In this document: positions 25,909-33,439 of the stretch, piece after piece | Numbering within the stretch: the first letter of the stretch is position 1 | Layout: each line of letters starts with the position of its first letter | DNA from: a virus | Direction: 5' to 3' (one strand) | Length of the DNA: 64,000 nt | IMG/VR virus record: IMGVR_UViG_3300044451_000434 | Coordinates: 62,001-126,000 of that record | Made by a program: the position numbers and the translations under genes | Notes under the pieces: model-generated | What the model was told of the DNA's origin: nothing | Seen by the model: the letters and a program-made list of their open reading frames with translations, nothing else | The model's database searches: none

Positions 25909-26903
25909 ACACCACCACCTGTAAATATGTATCTGAACCATCTGCTCCTGCCGCCAGGTAGAGCGTATTCAGGAGTGACAATATTTCTAGTCTTGGGATA
26001 TGGACCAAGTTTCTTGCCATCCAAGAAGCCTTTAACGCTCTCTTCATAATTCTTTTTCAAAGTGTCTAGGCTGCTCGAAAGATTTGAAGCACGCTCAGCA
26101 CTACCAAAAACAAGTTGCGGCTCCTGAAAAGTTAAAGACAGCATAATTTCTCTCATTGCATCTGCTGCAGCGCCGTAAAGAACAGCCGGGACAATCTCGC
26201 ATGGCACTGAAGCAAGACTGTAATTGCTTCTAGGCGGGTAAAAATTAAACCTGCCAAGAGCATTCGCCAAAAATCTGTACAGTTGATCATCGGAAAACCA
26301 TCTGAAATTGTAGTCGGCATTCACAATGTCATATGATGTAAATGGCGTGTTAAAAGTAACTGTACCACGAAAATAATTCGTAGAAAAGCCATCGTCTACG
26401 ATGTTGTTGTTCCTATAGATTCTGACGCCTGCTGACTGATTCCACCTCGGAAAAGAAAACGCAAAAGTGGCGTTGTCTTTTGACGGACGACCCTGCTCAA
26501 AATACACAGGTATGTTCATGGTTGGTCTTATGTGATATTCAAGAGCAACTATAAGATCCCTAATCTGCCCAAAATAAACACTTTCTGGATCGGGCCTCTC
26601 ATTTATGACAACCTCTTGAGTAATCGTGTTTATTCCAACACCATCATCATATGACCAGGTTAAATCCCATCGACCCACTTCTGCATCAGATGCAACCGAC
26701 CATATGTATGCATAATAACCATCAGATATGGTGATTGCAACATCTCCATCGACATCAACCTCTCCAGACGGACTGGTCAGAGTGACAGACACATCGGTGG
26801 CTGCGACAGGCTGAGAATTGAGAGATGTCAATCTCAGAAACAAACTGTTTGAAGTGCCTTGGGTAAATGTTCCTTGAGACTCTGTCGATTGACTTAGTGC
26901 CAT
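25905..26903 (-). CDS. Virion structural protein with Ig-like N-terminal domain (332 aa)
   Basis: Residues 15-100 look like an immunoglobulin-type beta sandwich: LFLRLTSLNSQPVAATDVS, VTLTSPSGEVDVDGD and GYYAYIWSVASDAEVGRWDL are typical strand spacings of such phage domains. A second half (residues 115-330) has aromatic-rich strands (YFRGTVTFNTPFTSYDIVN) and helical segments (VPAVLYGAAADAMREIMLS). It is joined to the previous gene by a 1-base overlap and to the next by ATGA. A neck or minor capsid role is inferred from position. Confidence 0.65.
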   Translation of the reverse strand: MALSQSTESQGTFTQGTSNSLFLRLTSLNSQPVAATDVSVTLTSPSGEVDVDGDVAITISDGYYAYIWSVASDAEVGRWDLTWSYDDGVGINTITQEVVINERPDPESVYFGQIRDLIVALEYHIRPTMNIPVYFEQGRPSKDNATFAFSFPRWNQSAGVRIYRNNNIVDDGFSTNYFRGTVTFNTPFTSYDIVNADYNFRWFSDDQLYRFLANALGRFNFYPPRSNYSLASVPCEIVPAVLYGAAADAMREIMLSLTFQEPQLVFGSAERASNLSSSLDTLKKNYEESVKGFLDGKKLGPYPKTRNIVTPEYALPGGRSRWFRYIFTGGGV

Positions 26904-27676
26904 CAGAATTTCCTCAAGTCTTGCGAGGTTCTGCCTGTTGATGTTACTTCAATACGGCCAGGAATACCTGCCCGAGAAACCTGAACACCCGGCATCGGAG
27001 AGCCAAACCCAACAACTGCTCCAGAGGGAGCTTCAAAACACAAGGCATACATTCCGGATTTTACTGCCACCGCCATAGCATCATTCAATTCATTAAACCT
27101 CAAAGATCCGTATGGAGGATTGTAGGAAACCCGCTTGAGTTCTTGAGTAGTTCTGAGAGCCGCATCTACCATACGCAATGACACCCTGCTAACCTGTGCA
27201 GTTGATGCTCCTGCAGAAACCTTTGCGTATACAACTTTTTCATTGAAAGGATAGAACACAGATGCAGATCCGACCCTAGCTCCAGACATGAAAAAGTTGT
27301 CAAGCCTACTGCTCTCTTCAGATAGAAAGGCTCGCAAAGCAACCTGCGAAGGATCATCACCGCGAAGAGCCACGCCAAGAATTGGATCCCACAACAACTC
27401 TTCGTGAGACAAAAGCAGATCATCAACTGCTGGCGAAACTCCCATCCTTTCATAGATGCAAACATTTACCCTGTCATTTTTAATTCCGTCAGCCTTTATT
27501 GAAGCACCGTACATCGGGAAACGAAGCAATTCTAAAGAGATAACTGCAGAAGCATGCGTTATGGTAGATGAAAAAATACCTGAAGATGGATTGAGCTTTA
27601 GACCATCTTCTGATGTGCAGATACAGTAAAAAACAGATTGTCTTGGTGCAATAAATCTCACCGGAAATGATGGCAT
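26903..27676 (-). CDS. Hypothetical virion-region protein (257 aa)
   Basis: ATG at 27676 (MPSFPVRFIAPRQSVFYCI), three bases after the stop of the subtilase-like gene. The protein is strand-rich at both ends with a helical centre (ALRAFLSEESSRLDNFFMS). PGVQVSRAGIPGRIEVTSTG at the C-terminus looks like a flexible tail. No motif is recognised. Its place between a subtilase-like protease and an Ig-like structural protein suggests a virion protein. Confidence 0.7.
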   Translation of the reverse strand: MPSFPVRFIAPRQSVFYCICTSEDGLKLNPSSGIFSSTITHASAVISLELLRFPMYGASIKADGIKNDRVNVCIYERMGVSPAVDDLLLSHEELLWDPILGVALRGDDPSQVALRAFLSEESSRLDNFFMSGARVGSASVFYPFNEKVVYAKVSAGASTAQVSRVSLRMVDAALRTTQELKRVSYNPPYGSLRFNELNDAMAVAVKSGMYALCFEAPSGAVVGFGSPMPGVQVSRAGIPGRIEVTSTGRTSQDLRKF

Positions 27677-27679
27677 GAC

Positions 27680-28441
27680 TTATATTTCCATCATTTTATT
27701 GACTATGCCTCTTGAATCCATATCGGAACTAGCAGCAATAATATTTGCAGCAACACCAGCAACAAAAGCATTGGCAAAACTAGAGCCTATAGAATCCATA
27801 AATCTGTCTCCAACGGTCATGGTATCATATGTCCAATTAGGCATGGTTATCTTGATCCCGTCAGCAGATGGGGATTTAACTTCGCCTACTGCGACTGAAA
27901 TAACTCCAGAAGCCGAAGACGGGAAGGCATAAGAACGCGTATCAGAAACCGCAGAAAATATCAATATTTCTTTTGCAAGCAATTTTTTAATCACTTCTGA
28001 AGCGAGATGCTCTTCTTCAGAAGATGTTAGGCTGCAAACCACAATATCGCACCTTGAAGCCATGCACCACAAAAGTCCTCCGACAAGAGCAGATATATCT
28101 CCCGACCTGTCAGACTTTGCACACTTGGCGTGAAAGAAAGTGGCTTCATGACAAAGACCAGGAATACCTGAGGCATGAGATGAAGATAAAATGCCCGATA
28201 CAGAAGTGCCGTGACCATCTCGGTCATATGGCTCTTCGCCATTAACCATACTAACCTGCCTACTCTGATTGTTTAACTTGATATCTCTATGTGTGGGAGC
28301 ACCCGTGTCTACTATTCCGATTTTGAGACCTGAACAGTCAGTTCTTTCCACCCTAAATCCTCCATGTGCTGGCAGCACAACCTGTCTGACTCTAGGTGAT
28401 ATCCTAAGTCTTCCATCTGGAGGGGAATCACCCAACACCAT
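27680..28441 (-). CDS. Subtilisin-like serine protease (S8 family)
   Basis: Start chosen at the ATG at 28441 (MVLGDSPPDG) with GAGGAG ten bases upstream; a TTG at 28462 is in frame. In 253 residues the S8 triad is visible: Asp45 in GIVDTGAPTHRDI, His77 in DRDGHGTSVSGI and Ser221 in SIGSSFANAFVAGVAA. The normal oxyanion-hole Asn phrase (AAGN) reads FSAVSD at residues 162-167, so that Asn is replaced. No signal peptide or long propeptide is seen, so it should act in the cytoplasm or in the virion. It might process virion proteins or attack host proteins. The family is sure; activity is less so because of the oxyanion change. Confidence 0.9.
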   Translation of the reverse strand: MVLGDSPPDGRLRISPRVRQVVLPAHGGFRVERTDCSGLKIGIVDTGAPTHRDIKLNNQSRQVSMVNGEEPYDRDGHGTSVSGILSSSHASGIPGLCHEATFFHAKCAKSDRSGDISALVGGLLWCMASRCDIVVCSLTSSEEEHLASEVIKKLLAKEILIFSAVSDTRSYAFPSSASGVISVAVGEVKSPSADGIKITMPNWTYDTMTVGDRFMDSIGSSFANAFVAGVAANIIAASSDMDSRGIVNKMMEI

Positions 28442-29153
28442 CGGACACAATCTCCTCTTCAACCATTTCTACAAAACTAAAAACAGGGCTACAAGATCTT
28501 GAAGACCTGAGCAGAAGGGCTCTTCCACCACCCGAAGCACAGCCCCATGCACACACAGGATCATCTGTAACCAAAGCAGAGACGGTTCTGCTCTCTTCAA
28601 TTCTCTTCACTAAACTCTTGCGAACAGGCACATGCCAAAGTCTGCCTGTCTCAAAAAATTTTGACTTTACAGCCATGCGAAGGGAGTCATTGGAGATTGA
28701 AACACCCTGCCTGTCATGCATTTTTGTAGAAAACTTGGTGTGGAAACTTGGCAGGACAACATCATCAATATGAAATGCCTTAGACAAAGAATACAGAATA
28801 GGTTGCCCCTCAAGATATGCAGAAAGTATATGAGAAAACCTTGCCTCTGTTGCCACTATAGATGCACCATCAAGAACCAAGCCATAGGCGCCAAGACTTA
28901 ACGCATGACGACAGTCAACCACGGAGTCAGAAACGCACACAATCTCATCAAACTGATCCCTAGAAATAGTGTGCAGATGAGCAAAATATGGCTTACCGGG
29001 AAGAATTTTTTGAAGTCCGTCCTCCCATCCAGCTGAGGATGAAATTGTGAATTCACACTGTCCACCATAGATGCGCTTCATGATTTGAAGCAATGAAGAA
29101 GTTACAAGTATCCCCCATTCAGATGGAGATGGAATCAGGCATATTTTTTTCAT
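28428..29153 (-). CDS. Hypothetical protein between glycosyltransferase and protease genes (241 aa)
   Basis: ATG at 29153 (MKKICLIPSPSEWGILVTS); ends 14 bases inside the subtilase gene. The alternating strand-helix pattern at the N-terminus (EIVCVSDSVVDCRHALSLGA, YGLVLDGASIVATEARF) suggests a Rossmann-like fold, perhaps a glycosyltransferase or a related half-domain, but no donor-site motif is found. The C-terminus CAWGCASGGGRALLLRSSRS is Gly/Arg-rich. Function unknown; it could work with the adjacent glycosyltransferase. Confidence 0.65.
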   Translation of the reverse strand: MKKICLIPSPSEWGILVTSSLLQIMKRIYGGQCEFTISSSAGWEDGLQKILPGKPYFAHLHTISRDQFDEIVCVSDSVVDCRHALSLGAYGLVLDGASIVATEARFSHILSAYLEGQPILYSLSKAFHIDDVVLPSFHTKFSTKMHDRQGVSISNDSLRMAVKSKFFETGRLWHVPVRKSLVKRIEESRTVSALVTDDPVCAWGCASGGGRALLLRSSRSCSPVFSFVEMVEEEIVSDGVG

Positions 29154-29154
29154 G

Positions 29155-29742
29155 TCATAGCCTTATTTCGGCTGCGTTTCTGATCCCGCTAGGTAAAATA
29201 TCATCATCTGTTCCTGTGTCAACATCATCTTTCCTTCGTATGGAGCCTCGAGATTTCCTACTTGCTTTTTGAGCCTCTTTCTTGAGTTTTAATTGCTCAC
29301 TGTGCGCCTGACGCATAACTGACAATTCTTGCCCAGACAACCTAACGAGATGACCCGAAGATATCAGAGACAGAATCTGAGCAGGAATATCACCATATTC
29401 TTTTTTGATGAATGATGCAGATTTTCCGTCTATTTTGCCATCAAACTTTAAAGGAGGCTGCAACTTGCTCAATATCAAACATCCATCTTTGGCAGGAGCT
29501 ATAAAGTCTTTTTCTTGCGACACCTGAGTATCAAGAGAGACAACTCTAGAAATAGCAGGATTAGACTGCGGGACAGATACGGTTCCAAGAACTAACTCTT
29601 TGAGAGTAATCAGGCCGCCATCAACTACGGCAGGCACGTTCATCAACTCTGGATGAACCATTACCCTATCGATTGGGAGAGAATAGACTTTTTCTCCCAT
29701 AAACACAACCCTGCCAAAATCTCTGTCGTAAAATGCTTTCAT
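29155..29742 (-). CDS. Hypothetical protein after the GT4 gene (195 aa)
   Basis: ATG at 29742 (MKAFYDRDFGRVVFMGEKV) overlaps the glycosyltransferase stop as ATGA, which favours it over the longer frame to 29793. The N-terminal half is strand-rich (YSLPIDRVMVHPELMNVPA). The C-terminal 60 residues are strongly basic and helical (KLKKEAQKASRKSRGSIRR), then acidic. No family recognised. Tight coupling implies joint expression with the glycosyltransferase. Confidence 0.7.
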   Translation of the reverse strand: MKAFYDRDFGRVVFMGEKVYSLPIDRVMVHPELMNVPAVVDGGLITLKELVLGTVSVPQSNPAISRVVSLDTQVSQEKDFIAPAKDGCLILSKLQPPLKFDGKIDGKSASFIKKEYGDIPAQILSLISSGHLVRLSGQELSVMRQAHSEQLKLKKEAQKASRKSRGSIRRKDDVDTGTDDDILPSGIRNAAEIRL

Positions 29743-31085
29743 AATTTTGTTACCAAGCCTTTGAATTGCGAAACAACGGCGTCCGCAGAGCACATGTCAG
29801 CCAATTTTGACGCTGCTCTTGAAGCCATCAAGTTTCTCTTTTTAGGGGATGTAGACCAACATATTCTCATGGACGCACCAAGTCTTTGAATAAATTCTAC
29901 ACTCACCGTATCCGCCATGACGGTGCCATCCCATAAAATTGTACCAGTTGTACCATTTTTAATAGTTGTCCTGTCAACATCGACCAAAAATGCTGAAGAA
30001 TCATCAAGGAAATCAAGTTGACCACCAAACCTTGGAGCAACTGAAGGTATCCCGCACATGGCTGCTTCTGCATACGGAAGACAAAATCCTTCTCCCCTTG
30101 CAGCTAGAACGCATGCATCTACAGACCTGTACAACTTGGCAAGATCTGCTTCAGTAATGTTTTTAGACATTCTGACCACGAGTGGAGGATGCTTTTTGCC
30201 ACAACTTGACACCAAATCAGAAACCACATCTGCGAATTTTTTTTGAGCTTCTTCTCCGCGCTTGTCTCTATGCGCCACGATGAGACATACATCATCTGAT
30301 GGATCAAATTCCTTAAGAAATGACTCAATTACATTGGTGCCAACCTTTCTAGAGCTAATTCCAAATATAGTTAAAAACTTGAAACTTGGCAATGGAGATG
30401 AGAATTGATATTCTGCTCCTTTTGCACAAAAAATGTCATTATTAATGTGTGGACTCAAAACTCCCGCGTCAATATCATACTTCCCAAAAGTGTCACAGCA
30501 GAATCTACTTACACACCAAACCATTTCATATTTCTTTGCAGAAGCTGCAACAGCAACAGGCAGAGTTTCTGACTCGATAGTAGTGTAGAGCACCCTCATG
30601 CCAGATGGACCTGGAGAGCCAAATGTGGGTACCACACTATTTATATCAAGCATGCCTTGGCATCTTGGCCTTATGGGCAGTCCGCATCTTGCATCTTCGT
30701 ACAAAAGCTGTGGTTTCCCAAGGTCTACTGGGTCAACACTTACTGAAATGTTTTTTGTAGTAAGTGCTTTGACCAAACCTCTATTGACCTTTCCATATCC
30801 TGAATAGTCTAAAAACTGGCCTCTGATTACGACATCATCAAGCATGGCATCACCAGATGGCTTCTTTGCTTTCGCTGACATTTTTGCCAATGCTGCCTGT
30901 ATCCCATCGGCTTGGTCATGATCCAACACAACCACATAACCCTTTGCAACAGCCGAACGAAGAGATGGCGCTGATCTAACACGATCTGATGATATCTCAA
31001 ATTTATCACCACTATCACCAGCAGGGATGCGATCATCCCATTCGGGAACATATACAGGTATGCCAAGGACATTTCTTACTATCAT
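29739..31085 (-). CDS. GT4-type glycosyltransferase with N-terminal accessory domain
   Basis: I start at the ATG at 31085 (MIVRNVLGIPVYVPEWDDR, 448 aa). The first 75 residues form a small beta domain (VRSAPSLRSAVAKGYVVVL) similar in pattern to the 175-aa gene beside the actin-like ATPase. A GT-B core follows: acceptor-side motif GQFLDYSGYGKVNRGLVKAL, a linker WCVSRFCCDTFGKY, FLTIFGISSRKVGTNVIES, and the donor-site motif ARGEGFCLPYAEAAMCGIP with the E-x7-E spacing of retaining GT4 enzymes. It likely uses a nucleotide sugar; acceptor unknown. This is the first gene of a long leftward operon. Confidence 0.88.
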   Translation of the reverse strand: MIVRNVLGIPVYVPEWDDRIPAGDSGDKFEISSDRVRSAPSLRSAVAKGYVVVLDHDQADGIQAALAKMSAKAKKPSGDAMLDDVVIRGQFLDYSGYGKVNRGLVKALTTKNISVSVDPVDLGKPQLLYEDARCGLPIRPRCQGMLDINSVVPTFGSPGPSGMRVLYTTIESETLPVAVAASAKKYEMVWCVSRFCCDTFGKYDIDAGVLSPHINNDIFCAKGAEYQFSSPLPSFKFLTIFGISSRKVGTNVIESFLKEFDPSDDVCLIVAHRDKRGEEAQKKFADVVSDLVSSCGKKHPPLVVRMSKNITEADLAKLYRSVDACVLAARGEGFCLPYAEAAMCGIPSVAPRFGGQLDFLDDSSAFLVDVDRTTIKNGTTGTILWDGTVMADTVSVEFIQRLGASMRICWSTSPKKRNLMASRAASKLADMCSADAVVSQFKGLVTKL

Positions 31086-31109
31086 GGTATATTTATCGGA
31101 AAATAAATT

Positions 31110-31706
31110 ATGCCTATTGATCAATCAGGATATTCAGACGAGAATATAATATTTGGCGGATTTGGAAATGTAAAATTAAGTGTCGGATTTTCAAAAACAT
31201 GTAGACTTGAGCCAATATGCACTGATGCTATAGCTGACGGATATTCTTACATATCTTTGGGGGGGTTCAGAATAGGAACATCAACCTACGGGCAGGGAAG
31301 AGCATTGTGGGTGTACCGTCCTGCAAATATGACTCTAGATGATGTATATGTAACAATATGGAAAGGTGTAGAATTTGAGGTTGCAGCAGACACTAATCAT
31401 AAATCTTTCTGCTCATACAATATCGTCTACAACTCAGAGATCCCAAATTCTAACAATATGATCAGACTAGGAGGAGGCAGTATATCTCTTGATGTATCGG
31501 GAAAAATTTTGTGTGTAGATAAAGGATTTCCAGAAGATGAAAAAGAAGCCATCATAGGCTCTAGGCTAATAACACTCGGAAGATTTGACAACATGTGGGC
31601 GATATCGCTCTATTCTGTTTTTCCGCAAAGTTCATCTTCTAGCAGCGGTCATGACTCGGATCCGCCTGACGCTAATCCGGAAGATCCTCCTTTTAAGGAG
31701 GGTTGA
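31110..31706 (+). CDS. Lone plus-strand gene, hypothetical (198 aa)
   Basis: ATG at 31110 (MPIDQSGYSDENIIFGGFG), 24 bases from the divergent glycosyltransferase start, with GGAAAA upstream. The product is strand-rich (YSYISLGGFRIGTSTYGQG, NMTLDDVYVTIWKGVEFEV) with a Ser/Asp/Pro-rich tail (SSSSSSGHDSDPP). No signal peptide or membrane segment. It is the one convincing plus-strand gene inside the leftward region and sits between the head and tail transcription units. A surface or decoration protein, or a small transferred (moron-type) gene, are both possible. Confidence 0.75.
   Translation: MPIDQSGYSDENIIFGGFGNVKLSVGFSKTCRLEPICTDAIADGYSYISLGGFRIGTSTYGQGRALWVYRPANMTLDDVYVTIWKGVEFEVAADTNHKSFCSYNIVYNSEIPNSNNMIRLGGGSISLDVSGKILCVDKGFPEDEKEAIIGSRLITLGRFDNMWAISLYSVFPQSSSSSSGHDSDPPDANPEDPPFKEG
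31686..31702 (+). terminator. Short hairpin at the end of the plus-strand gene
   Basis: CCTCCTT and AAGGAGG can form a 7-bp stem over the last codons of the plus-strand gene. An AT-rich stretch follows, but no compact T-run. A weak terminator at best. Confidence 0.3.
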
Positions 31707-31802
31707 TGGGGAAACAGGAATTATTTATATTTTACTTGATTAACTTGCCATATTCAACAACAAAAAAATAAACAACTTTCATATCAAAAATCGTGAAAAA
31801 TA

Positions 31803-31830
31803 ACTACCCACCCCTTTCGGGGTGGGTAGT
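31803..31830 (-). terminator. Intrinsic terminator of the head-gene operon
   Basis: ACTACCCACCCC and GGGGTGGGTAGT form a perfect 12-bp stem with a 4-base loop. On the minus strand it is followed immediately by TATTTTTCACG, a T-rich tail. It lies 26 bases after the capsid gene stop, so it ends leftward transcription of the head genes and shields the opposing plus-strand gene. Confidence 0.9.
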
Positions 31831-31856
31831 CGTGCTTCAAGATTCACCCAAACTTA

Positions 31857-32726
31857 TCAGGTGGTGGTGGGATCCACGGTGATGACGGACACGGCATAGT
31901 CGTTCATGACCACGATGCCGACCTCCTCATAGATCACCCAGCCAAGACGCAGCTTCTTTGGATCATCGGCGGGAAGGACAGTGATGTCCTGGCGGATGGG
32001 GAATGCGCCAACGGTGTCTGGGCTAGCAGTGACGATAATCTTGGTGTCATCGAGCTGGCTTGACACATGGATGTCAGCCGTCCACAGGTGACCGTAAAGA
32101 CCAGTGGTGAGGATCTCACGGGTGGTGGCCTCATCATAGAAGTCCTTTCCAAAGCTGCGGACTGCTGAGTAAGACTCAGGATGCATGACCACCTTTGAGG
32201 CCACCAGATCGTGGGTCTCAATATACTTGTAGGCAGTGTTCAAAGACGCAGTCTCCAAAGTGCCCACATTGGTGATCTCCTGAGCTGCTGGAGCAGCAGC
32301 AATCAGAGCGTTGAAGATGTTGCGATCCTCTTCCTTCTGGATTGCCTCCTTTGCCTTGATCTGTGCACGGTCAACGATGTAGAAGCGACGTGCTTTGATC
32401 TCGGACAGACGGATGGTGGGGTGTGCTGCAATCTCGAAGGTGGGGACAAGAACTTCCTCTCCCTCGGTGATCTGATCAGGCACTGCACCCTGACGGGCAA
32501 CGATTGTGGCCACGGAGGCAACATCGCGCTCGTAGCGGGGAAGAGCGCCTTGGGGGAGCTCGTCCACCATCAGGAGCTTGCGACCGACGGCCTGGTACTC
32601 CAGGGAACGCCGAATCGGCTCCACCATCGCTTGAGCAAGGGCAACACGCCCCTCCTCGGTCGACAAGGCCTGTGCAATCACGGCCTCTTTCTCGTCGTAA
32701 GTCAAACCATCTTTGTTGATGCTCAT
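31857..32726 (-). CDS. Major capsid protein (HK97-like fold, probable)
   Basis: ATG at 32726 (MSINKDGLTYDEKEAVIAQ, 289 aa) with AAAGGA upstream; the longer frame to 32765 is not needed. The pattern of small HK97-type capsid subunits is clear: an N-terminal arm, a strand region HPTIRLSEIKARRFYIVDR, a long spine helix (AQIKAKEAIQKEEDRNIFN), an A-domain with VASKVVMHPESYSAVRSFG, and LYGHLWTADIHVSSQLDD near the C-terminus. Third codon positions are richer in C and G than in neighbouring genes, as expected for a highly expressed gene. It lies just before a strong terminator and next to decoration, protease and portal genes. Confidence 0.88.
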   Translation of the reverse strand: MSINKDGLTYDEKEAVIAQALSTEEGRVALAQAMVEPIRRSLEYQAVGRKLLMVDELPQGALPRYERDVASVATIVARQGAVPDQITEGEEVLVPTFEIAAHPTIRLSEIKARRFYIVDRAQIKAKEAIQKEEDRNIFNALIAAAPAAQEITNVGTLETASLNTAYKYIETHDLVASKVVMHPESYSAVRSFGKDFYDEATTREILTTGLYGHLWTADIHVSSQLDDTKIIVTASPDTVGAFPIRQDITVLPADDPKKLRLGWVIYEEVGIVVMNDYAVSVITVDPTTT

Positions 32727-32750
32727 TGTGTTTTTCCTTTCTCCGACACC

Positions 32751-32770
32751 CCCTGATTCACGCATCAGGG
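32751..32770 (-). other. Hairpin in the capsid gene leader
   Basis: CCCTGAT and ATCAGGG form a 7-bp stem with a 6-base loop, about 25 bases before the capsid start codon and after the preceding gene. It may stabilise the abundant capsid message or set a processing point. Confidence 0.4.
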
Positions 32771-32789
32771 TGGTAGGTCGGAAGATTCA

Positions 32790-33374
32790 TTAGGCGGATT
32801 GAATGTTCAGGGCAATTCGAATGAAATTGCCCAGCGAGGTAGCTCCGTCAATATCGGTGCCAGGAACGCCACTTGGATAGGAGTTCTGTGCAGCGATGAG
32901 ATAGCCAACCTTGTTACCGTTGTTTGTGGCAATTTTGGTGAATTTGCCAGCATTCGTGCTGCTCTGAACAATATAGAGCGCACTTCCTGCATCATTGTCA
33001 GTATGTGCGTCAAAATCGGCGGTTACATACTGGTCAGTCAAGAACTCACCCACGCCCATGTAGACGGTGATCTTGCCAGAAGCAAGGGTCTCGTCGAACA
33101 TGTCGCTCGCGCGATTGGTGGTGGTGCGGGTGCTGCCAGAGCCATTGACAACAACAGACGCAGAGTATGCGCTGCCGCTGGAACTGGAGAGTTTGCTGTC
33201 GCCGGCCAAACCGATGGTGAAACCATCGTTGGTGTCGGGCAGCTTGACATAGGGCCTCAAGTCAGTTGCGGTGTCGGCTGCAAGTGCCACACCCATGCCC
33301 TCTGTGATGTTGCCGCTGCCACTAGCGACGGCAAACTGGGTTGCGATTGTGTGATGAACTGGAATCAGTGCCAT
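32790..33374 (-). CDS. Capsid decoration-like protein (194 aa)
   Basis: The ATG at 33374 (MALIPVHHTIATQFAVASG) has AAAGGA upstream; the frame is open to 33545, but the extra N-terminus is an unlikely Arg/Cys-rich peptide. Strands such as GMGVALAADTATDLRPYVK and GFTIGLAGDSKLSSSSGSAY recall DUF2190-type and other beta-rich proteins that coat the capsid. The position directly beside the capsid gene and C/G-rich codon use point to an abundant virion component. Decoration role is inferred. Confidence 0.72.
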   Translation of the reverse strand: MALIPVHHTIATQFAVASGSGNITEGMGVALAADTATDLRPYVKLPDTNDGFTIGLAGDSKLSSSSGSAYSASVVVNGSGSTRTTTNRASDMFDETLASGKITVYMGVGEFLTDQYVTADFDAHTDNDAGSALYIVQSSTNAGKFTKIATNNGNKVGYLIAAQNSYPSGVPGTDIDGATSLGNFIRIALNIQSA

Positions 33375-33421
33375 GTTGGGTTCCTTTACCCTTTTTTGGT
33401 GAAAAATACTCTCAAACCGTC

Positions 33422-33439
33422 GGTCTTCACTTGAAGACC
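33422..33439 (-). other. Hairpin over the stop of the protease/scaffold gene
   Basis: TGAAGACC and GGTCTTCA can pair with a 2-base loop around the stop codon at 33427-33429. A T-run lies about 15 bases beyond on the minus strand, too far for a standard terminator. A partial terminator or mRNA end signal is possible. Confidence 0.35.

Noticed and set aside
32211-32756. Plus-strand ORF of 181 codons opposite the capsid gene
   Set aside because: The capsid gene is secure in the other strand; C/G-rich third positions of that gene remove antisense stops.
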